Shown: one piece after another, positions 57,763-62,737 of the stretch
Layout: each line of letters opens with the position of its first letter
How positions within the stretch are numbered: the stretch's first letter is position 1
From: a virus
Virus record (IMG/VR): IMGVR_UViG_3300046458_000082
Coordinates: 1 to 62,737 of that record
DNA length: 62,737 nucleotides
Strand: one strand, 5' to 3'
Position numbers and translations under genes: made by a program
Notes under the pieces: model-generated
The model's database searches: none
Seen by the model: the letters and a program-made list of their open reading frames with translations, nothing else
What the model was told of the DNA's origin: nothing

Positions 57763-57797
57763 CTCCGCTGGGTTCTTTCTCGGAGAACCGGAACCAC

Positions 57798-57911
57798 ATG
57801 GTCGCGTCAGGCTGGATCGCCATCCCGGCAGAGGTTTCGCTCGACGAAGCACAATCTGCGAAGCTGTTATACGCCGCCGGCGCCTGGCATCAGGTAAAGG
57901 TAGCCACGTGA
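57798..57911 (+). pseudogene. N-terminally truncated copy of the gene at 48084-48548
   Basis: 37 codons from an ATG: MVASGWIAIPAEVSLDEAQS then AKLLYAAGAWHQVKVAT. This matches the last 37 residues of the 154-aa protein. The upstream part is lost at a junction near 57798. Confidence 0.8.
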
Positions 57912-57986
57912 GACGTTTTCGCACCCAGCAACGCAAACGACAAACTTGGCTGGACTTGCCGGCCAGCGGAATTGAGGAGGTCGGCC

Positions 57987-58322
57987 ATGGCCAAGACTGG
58001 ACAAGAACGATCAGCGAAAGCCGCCGAGAAGCGGATCGAGTACGACGAGGAGGGCCTGCGACACCGTTTGCGGCTCGGCACCCGGCAGAAGCTTGATGAA
58101 CTGATGGCCTGGAACGTAATCGAGGAAATGAGCGAGGCGGTGCAGAATTTGATCCTGAACGCTCATACGCTCGGACCGACGCTCTCCTATCAGGCAATTC
58201 AGAGTCCGCGCCACAAATTACTAATAAGTGAAAACGTGGCGCGGATGTTTCAGAAGGAAAGCATGGCTGAGTTGAAGCGAGATCCAGGTGATGGACCACT
58301 TACCGAGCGCTTGGACCATTAA
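57987..58322 (+). CDS. Second ribbon-helix-helix-type regulator candidate (remnant)
   Basis: 111 aa from ATG 57987 with GAGGAGG upstream. HRLRLGTRQKLDELMAWNVI and EEMSEAVQNLILNAHTLG give strand-helix-helix. Paralog of 48624-48986. The DNA carries GCGCCAC-21 bp-GTGGCGC at 58208-58242 in the region matching the bipartite palindrome of the first gene. It looks intact and may still be expressed. A small frame (57908-58096) runs into it, as in the intact prophage. Confidence 0.66.
   Translation: MAKTGQERSAKAAEKRIEYDEEGLRHRLRLGTRQKLDELMAWNVIEEMSEAVQNLILNAHTLGPTLSYQAIQSPRHKLLISENVARMFQKESMAELKRDPGDGPLTERLDH
58208..58242. promoter_or_regulatory. Variant inverted repeat inside the second RHH-type gene
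   Basis: GCGCCAC (58208-58214), 21 bp, GTGGCGC (58236-58242). The same pattern occurs at 49026-49060. Half-site differs by one base from CGACAC/GTGTCG of the intact prophage. Confidence 0.65.
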
Positions 58323-58896
58323 TTTGATTGACCGCCGGATTGTTAATTTCCGCACCGGTGATGGCTCGAATCGCTGCAGAGTCGACGTCTGCGCCTGCAA
58401 CTGCGCAGTTGAAGGCCATTGCAACGGACGCATACACTCGAACATCTGGATCTGCTTTTCCCGGGAATGACTCCAGCGCATCCTTCCCTGCCTTCGCGAC
58501 GCTGGACCTGCGCTTGACAGCAAGGACAGAAGAAAAATTCTCATCAAGTGATGATTGAAGCGCGTTGGTCGAGCCGGAAAGGCCGGACCATGCGGTGGAG
58601 GCTGAACCACTCGCAAGCGGTGCGAATACGGCGCCGGCTAAGGTGCCGGTTGCGGCCATGACAAACCGGCCTGAGCTCAAAACTCCTCCGTTTTTTGCGT
58701 GGTAGTTCTGCAGAGCAATGCAGTAAGTCATCGCAGCTGTGAATGATTTCACGGCATCATCATTGGTACAAACCGAATTGCAAGGGAGCTCTTTCGGTGT
58801 CCATGGCCAGACAGGTTCAGACTTCCACAAAGAACATCCTGATAGAAGTGAAAAACCCAAACCTAAGCAACACCATTTGACGTTCCTGTCGTTCAT
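58300..58896 (-). CDS. Lipoprotein of the remnant prophage
   Basis: 198 aa from ATG 58896. Signal with lipobox LLSGC after CCLGLGFS; mature part Ser/Ala-rich with a central hydrophobic stretch (FVMAATGTLAGAVFAPLASG). Overlaps the end of the RHH-type gene by 23 nt, convergent. No family recognised. Could be a lysogen-expressed envelope gene. Confidence 0.65.
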   Translation of the reverse strand: MNDRNVKWCCLGLGFSLLSGCSLWKSEPVWPWTPKELPCNSVCTNDDAVKSFTAAMTYCIALQNYHAKNGGVLSSGRFVMAATGTLAGAVFAPLASGSASTAWSGLSGSTNALQSSLDENFSSVLAVKRRSSVAKAGKDALESFPGKADPDVRVYASVAMAFNCAVAGADVDSAAIRAITGAEINNPAVNQINGPSAR

Positions 58897-59018
58897 CTTC
58901 GATTCACTCGCTGGCTTCGTATGTGCTCCCATATCAATAGCTCGTATTCCGTCGATATCAAGGTGCCACCTAAAACTTCACAAAGGCTGCCAGCGCGCGA
59001 CAACGTAAATCGGATGTT

Positions 59019-59225
59019 TCAACTAACGCCTGGCGCTTCAACGAATGGGTCTGCTGACTCCATATAGATAGCGAGATCGATGGTCTGATGCAGCCAGATG
59101 ACCATCTCAACGTTCTGGCCGTCACCGGGCACCGCCTTTGCGATTGACGTATCCAGTTCGGTCAGTACTTTGTTGATGTCTTGACTCAATGGCAGTGGGT
59201 GGCGAAGGCGCGTTACGTTGGTCAC
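59019..59225 (-). CDS. Small protein, paralog of 50363-50551
   Basis: 68 aa from GTG 59225, with GGAGGG upstream. MVIWLHQTIDLAIYMESADP aligns with the intact prophage gene at 50363. Function unknown. 58897-59018 holds no gene I can support. Confidence 0.66.
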   Translation of the reverse strand: MTNVTRLRHPLPLSQDINKVLTELDTSIAKAVPGDGQNVEMVIWLHQTIDLAIYMESADPFVEAPGVS

Positions 59226-59321
59226 GCTTCCCTCCAATCGGCGAGTTGGCTTTTTTGGGAAAGTGCAGTACGCGAGTCGGGTATCATCGGCGCTCCTAGA
59301 ATTTTCGAGAACGCAACGCTC

Positions 59322-59687
59322 ATGCATGGACGCCTTTTGTTGGCCGCTCTGGTTATCTCCCCCTCTCTCGCTATCGCAGCCCCTTCTCCCTACGCCTACG
59401 ACGAAGCCCCTAGTGATGGCTTTATGTATGCCGTGAGGTATCAGCAAGCGAAATTGGCTTGTGGCTCCCTTCCAGATGACCTTGAAGCGGACTATGCAAA
59501 GGCGATGCGATTGACCGCAGAAAACAGCTCCGAATTTGAGAAGACCTACACGAAAGGCCTGGCAGCAAACCCACGGTGGCGTAAACCTGCGACGGCCGAA
59601 GAGCAGGAGGCAGAGTGCAATCAAGCACAGGTGGCGCTTCGTGTGACGGTCAGACTTGCACGCCAGTGGTTCCCTGGCGGCTGGTAA
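59322..59687 (+). CDS. Exported hypothetical protein
   Basis: 121 aa from ATG 59322. Signal peptide MHGRLLLAALVISPSLAIAA, then a small helical domain with two Cys (KLACGSLPDDLEADYAKAMR ... AECNQAQVALRV) likely disulphide-bonded. No family recognised. Lies in the remnant, so it may be a moron retained by the host. Confidence 0.65.
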   Translation: MHGRLLLAALVISPSLAIAAPSPYAYDEAPSDGFMYAVRYQQAKLACGSLPDDLEADYAKAMRLTAENSSEFEKTYTKGLAANPRWRKPATAEEQEAECNQAQVALRVTVRLARQWFPGGW

Positions 59688-59719
59688 CAACTAGCAGCAT
59701 TCGCAAAGTGCAATCTGAC

Positions 59720-59845
59720 TTACTCGGCCTTCCGGCTAGGCAACTTAAAGTCAGTCATCCGATCCGCGATGTTGCGGATCTTCTCCACACCCAGGAAGCC
59801 AACCCAGCCGCCGGCGAAGGTGGCCATGCTCTGGGGTAGGCCGAA
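59720..59845 (-). pseudogene. 3' fragment of a holin gene
   Basis: Encodes the C-terminal FGLPQSMATFAGGWVGFLGV and the tail ending RKAE, nearly identical to the holin at 31706-32038 in DNA and protein. The 5' two thirds are missing; the break is at 59845, where similarity stops. Confidence 0.9.
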
Positions 59846-59869
59846 TGTAGTGGTCACCAACACTCCAGA

Positions 59870-61948
59870 CTACAAGGTATAGGAAATACCAACCTGCACT
59901 GTCCGCGGCGCCCCCGGATAGGCATAAACGTTACCGAATGCGCCCTCTTCATAGTCACGATCAAAGAGGTTTTTCACGTCAAGATTGAGCCGTACCTGGT
60001 CATTGATCTTGTAGAAGCTGAGCAGGTCGACAACGGTGTAGCTGCCCATCGAAAAAGCCGTGTTGGCAGTTTGTCCGGCGCGCTCGTCGACGTACTTGAG
60101 CCCGGTGCCCAAGCCCAGCCCTTTGAGGGTGCCGTCCTGGAACTCATACATGTTCAGCAGGCTGAAGCTGTTTTTCGGGATGTTCATCAGTCGCGTGCCA
60201 GAGCGCAGTACGTTGTCTTTGGTCACTTCGGCATCGACATAGGCGTAGCCGCCAATCACGCGCCATTCGGGCGTCAGGTTGCCGGCAACGTTGACGTCGA
60301 AACCACGGCTGCGTACCTCACCGGCCGCAACGCTGAAGGTTGAATCAACAGGGTCGGTGGTCAACACGTTGCGCTTGTCGATTTGATAGACCGCCGCGTC
60401 GACACTCAACTGCTGATCCAGCGCTTCCCACTTGATACCCATTTCGTAGGACTTGCCTTTCTCCGGCTCGAACCCACCGCCTTGGCGGCTGGCGCCGGTG
60501 TTCGGCTTGAAGGAGCGAGCGGTGTCAGCATAAACCGCCAATGTGTCGGTCAAGTCGTAGGTGACGCCGATGCGCGGTGTCACCGCATTGTCACTCGCCT
60601 GCCAACTCTTGGCGCCGGGCACGTAGGTTTCGTAGTCATGTTCGAAGCGTTCGAAACGCGCTCCGGCCAGCACTTTCAGTTTGTCGGTCAACGCCACCTG
60701 ATCCTGCACGAACGCGGCATACGTCTTGAGGTTTTCCTTGTCGTGAGTCGGCGTGCGGGTGAGTGCCGGACGCGGCTGGCCGTACACCGGGTCGAAGATG
60801 TCGATCGGATACGCGCCGACGGCTCCGCTGGAGCGTTGAATGATCGACTTGTAGTCGTAATCCTCATACTCGATGCCGGTAAGCAAGGTGTGCTGCAAAC
60901 CTGCGGTATCGAAATGCCCGGTCAGATTGAGCTGGGTATCCTTGTCGGTCCACTCCAGCTTGCGATAGTTGAAATTGCGCCCCAGGGTGCGACCGTCAGC
61001 GGCAATACCGTTGGCCTCGATGGCGTTGCCCTTGAGCGATCCGTCGAGCCACTGAAAACCGCCGCCCAGCGTCCAATCGTCGTTGAGCATGTGCTCGAAA
61101 CGCAGTTGCGCCATGTTGTTGTCGTTATGCAGCTTGCCCGCGTCTTTTTCGCCAAAAAAACTGTCGCGCGAGGCGGTACCTGTCTGTTTCGCATAGCGGG
61201 TAACGCCTCGATCCAGAGGCGCGTTGTTGCGCATGAAATCGCCTTCGAGAATCAGCTTGGTCGCATCGGTTGCCTGCCAGGTGAGCACCGGCGCGATGCC
61301 GTAGCGCTCGGTTTCGACATGATCGCGAAAGGTGTCGCCGCCCTCGCCCACTACGTTCAGCCGATAGGCCAGACGCCCTTCCTCGTCGAGCTGGCTACCC
61401 AGGGTGACGGTGCGCTCGGGCAACGGCTGCTTGGACACCACGTTGAAGGTGCCGCCAGGATCACCCCGACCGTAAAGCATGGTGGCCGGGCCGCGCAGCA
61501 CTTCGAGGCGTTCAATGGTGTTGGCATCCGGCATGTTCGGATAGCCGCGGTTGATCGGAAAACCGTTGCGATAAAACTCGCCGGTGGTGAAGCCACGCAC
61601 GGTAAATGTGGTCAGGCCCTGTCCACCAAAATTGTTCGCCCGCCCCACGCCCCCGGCGTAATCGAGCGCGTCCTGCAAACGGGTGGCGCCCAGATCCTCG
61701 ACCGCGTCTTTCGAGACCACACTGATCGATTGCGGGGTTTCGTGGATCGACGTGTCGGTGCGTGTGGCACTGGCTGAGCGAGTCGCCCGATACCCCTGCA
61801 CCGGGCCGTCCGCCCTTTCGTAATTCGCAGTGCCGATGACATCGGTTGCGTCCAACTCCAGCGTTGAGGGAGATCCCTCCGTTTGTTCAGCCCATGAGGC
61901 AGGCGACAACACTTGCAGCACACAAATGGAAAGCAGGGTACGACGCAT
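59870..61948 (-). CDS. TonB-dependent siderophore receptor
   Basis: 692 aa from ATG 61948 (MRRTLLSICVLQVLSPASWA signal peptide). Near the N-terminus LELDATDVIGTANYE resembles a TonB box. Plug domain: ETPQSISVVSKDAVEDLGAT, LQDALDYAGGVGR, TIERLEVLRGPATMLYG, GDPGGTFNVVSKQPLP. Beta-barrel to the C-terminal YAYPGAPRTVQVGISYTL, ending in an aromatic-Thr-Leu as outer-membrane receptors do. Takes up a ferric siderophore; which one cannot be told. No STN signalling domain is visible. It is chromosomal, outside the prophages. Confidence 0.96.
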   Translation of the reverse strand: MRRTLLSICVLQVLSPASWAEQTEGSPSTLELDATDVIGTANYERADGPVQGYRATRSASATRTDTSIHETPQSISVVSKDAVEDLGATRLQDALDYAGGVGRANNFGGQGLTTFTVRGFTTGEFYRNGFPINRGYPNMPDANTIERLEVLRGPATMLYGRGDPGGTFNVVSKQPLPERTVTLGSQLDEEGRLAYRLNVVGEGGDTFRDHVETERYGIAPVLTWQATDATKLILEGDFMRNNAPLDRGVTRYAKQTGTASRDSFFGEKDAGKLHNDNNMAQLRFEHMLNDDWTLGGGFQWLDGSLKGNAIEANGIAADGRTLGRNFNYRKLEWTDKDTQLNLTGHFDTAGLQHTLLTGIEYEDYDYKSIIQRSSGAVGAYPIDIFDPVYGQPRPALTRTPTHDKENLKTYAAFVQDQVALTDKLKVLAGARFERFEHDYETYVPGAKSWQASDNAVTPRIGVTYDLTDTLAVYADTARSFKPNTGASRQGGGFEPEKGKSYEMGIKWEALDQQLSVDAAVYQIDKRNVLTTDPVDSTFSVAAGEVRSRGFDVNVAGNLTPEWRVIGGYAYVDAEVTKDNVLRSGTRLMNIPKNSFSLLNMYEFQDGTLKGLGLGTGLKYVDERAGQTANTAFSMGSYTVVDLLSFYKINDQVRLNLDVKNLFDRDYEEGAFGNVYAYPGAPRTVQVGISYTL

Positions 61949-62025
61949 GAAGAGAGAAACCTTTACGAATAGGCCAATACAGGGAGTAAATCCGCCAAAA
62001 ACTCCCGCGCATGCTATACAAACCC

Positions 62026-62050
62026 ATTCGCAATTAACACAAATTCCCAT
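62026..62050 (-). promoter_or_regulatory. Weak Fur box candidate
   Basis: On the minus strand AATGGGAATTTGTGTTAATT, then GCGAAT, 80-100 bp before the receptor start. It partly resembles the Fur consensus (AAT-rich hexamers). Iron control is expected for such receptors. The match is imperfect. Confidence 0.3.
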
Positions 62051-62097
62051 TAACGCTTGAGTGGCCATTGTTCATTGACAGTACTCTGCATCACACC

Positions 62098-62146
62098 CAA
62101 AAAAGGGAGACGGATTTATTTCAGACAATAAACCCGTCCCCCTTTT
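62098..62146 (-). terminator. Terminator of the DUF6124-type gene
   Basis: Long, slightly imperfect stem (AAAAGGG-GACGG type against CCGTC-CCCTTTT) with a run of T on the minus strand. A second perfect stem GTGGCTAGGG / CCCTAGCCAC lies at 62159-62186. Confidence 0.78.
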
Positions 62147-62214
62147 GCGCGTTGTTTTCGTGGCTAGGGACCTCGCACCCTAGCCACTTATTTCGAATCC
62201 ACCAGGCACAAAAC

Positions 62215-62580
62215 CTAGGCCGGCTGCTTCAACTCGACGTTATCCAACGCCTTGTTCACCGCCAACTCCCCCAACATCACCACCTGCGCAATCCCCAACA
62301 GCGTATTGCGATTCGGCCCTTCCAGCATCCCGGCAAAATCACCGAGCATCACCGTCGCCGAGGCCAAAGACTCACAGGCATTGACCAGCAACGTTTCCGT
62401 GTCGGATTGCGGGTTGACCATGAACAAAGTGCTGGGGCTGTACGGCGTCGCCATGATCTTCTCAGGCGCAAGATAATGATCAAGCGCCCGCTCTGCCGCC
62501 GCATGAAGCTTCTTCGAATCGAATGATTCATACGGCGACGCCGGATCTGTCACCGGCTGACTGTTAGTGGTTTCGGACAT
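62215..62580 (-). CDS. DUF6124 (formerly DUF3077) family protein
   Basis: 121 aa from ATG 62580 (MSETTNSQPVTDPASPYESF). TETLLVNACESLASATVMLG and LEGPNRNTLLGIAQVVMLGE are typical of this small, abundant Pseudomonas family. Cytoplasmic and helical, function unknown; often near other host-adaptation genes. Confidence 0.82.
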   Translation of the reverse strand: MSETTNSQPVTDPASPYESFDSKKLHAAAERALDHYLAPEKIMATPYSPSTLFMVNPQSDTETLLVNACESLASATVMLGDFAGMLEGPNRNTLLGIAQVVMLGELAVNKALDNVELKQPA

Positions 62581-62639
62581 CAACTGAAACTCCACAAGCG
62601 CCCATCAAGGCACTCCAAAAGAAATATGAATCCCCACCA

Positions 62640-62730
62640 TGTAGGAGCTGCCGCAGGCTGCGATCCCTTGATCTGCTCTTCAACAATCAAAAACAAAATC
62701 AACAGATCGCAGCCTACGGCAGCTCCTACA
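62640..62730. repeat. REP doublet (REPIN)
   Basis: TGTAGGAGCTGCCGCAGGCT at 62640-62659 and its inverted copy at 62711-62730, both followed by/preceded by GCGATC, about 38 bp apart. These are the chromosomal REP sequences of the P. fluorescens group, mobilised by RAYT transposases elsewhere in the genome. Confidence 0.9.
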
Positions 62731-62737
62731 CAGCGTT

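Larger units (their letters stand above)
57657..59845. mobile_element. Remnant of a second, related prophage
   Basis: Directly after attR lie homologs of genes at 48084-48986 (the first truncated), then a lipoprotein gene, a homolog of 50363-50551, and the last 126 nt of a holin gene almost identical to 31706-31831. The bulk of the element has been deleted. Confidence 0.85.

Noticed and set aside
60383-61777. 464-codon plus-strand open frame opposite the TonB receptor
   Set aside because: Antisense to a clear receptor gene with all plug motifs; no independent support.

Overview
The window looks like a Pseudomonas chromosome, probably of the fluorescens group. The evidence is a tRNA-Ser(UGA), a FpvA/FoxA-type siderophore receptor, a DUF6124-type gene, and a REP doublet of the GTAGGAGCTGCCG type. 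Almost all of it (about 11-57656) is one temperate lambda-like siphophage integrated in the 3' part of the tRNA-Ser gene. A 108-bp direct repeat (one mismatch) marks attL (11-118) and attR (57549-57656). The tyrosine integrase and a DUF4224 excisionase candidate lie just inside attR.

Layout: 1-2900 is a patchwork left end with an integrase tail remnant, small genes and a fossil attachment site. 2886-4355 is a LexA-boxed two-gene SOS operon (Zn-finger protein plus YedK/HMCES-type SRAP protein). 4357-32038 is the leftward late operon. Read in transcription order (right to left) it runs holin, Acb2-like protein, metallopeptidase, TerS, TerL, portal, MuF, scaffold, capsid, connectors, tail tube, G/GT chaperones with a -1 frameshift site, tape measure, M-L-K-I-J tail tip, fibre and fibre assembly, SleB endolysin and nested Rz/Rz1 spanins. 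33361-38375 is the leftward early operon (Cro, O-like initiator with five internal iterons, P-position gene, NinB, NinG, Q-position gene). 38485-42269 carries the CI repressor followed by an OLD-like ATPase/nuclease and a Dam-type methylase. 43000-57424 is the rightward early operon (RecT/YqaJ recombination, a ribbon-helix-helix regulator candidate, a PAPS-reductase-like enzyme, a C5 methyltransferase, NinX-like protein, Xis/Int). It is interrupted by AT-rich minus-strand cargo genes.

Control logic visible in the DNA: three CI/Cro-type operators lie between cro and cI and three more on the rightward early promoter, a lambda-like 3+3 arrangement. A boxA plus GNRA hairpin in the early leader suggests antitermination. 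A separate bipartite palindrome (two 12-bp sites with centres exactly 32 bp apart) occurs at three loci: before acb2, before the O-like gene, and inside the RHH-candidate gene. A variant of it sits in a paralogous RHH gene and in a fossil copy. I consider this the most novel-looking signal.

Beyond attR (57657-59845) lies a second, deleted prophage of the same family (truncated early genes, a second RHH paralog, lipoprotein, holin 3' end), so the tRNA has hosted tandem prophages. Chromosomal genes then follow: a TonB-dependent receptor, the DUF6124-type gene and a REPIN. Family assignments come from reading motifs by eye; no database search was run.
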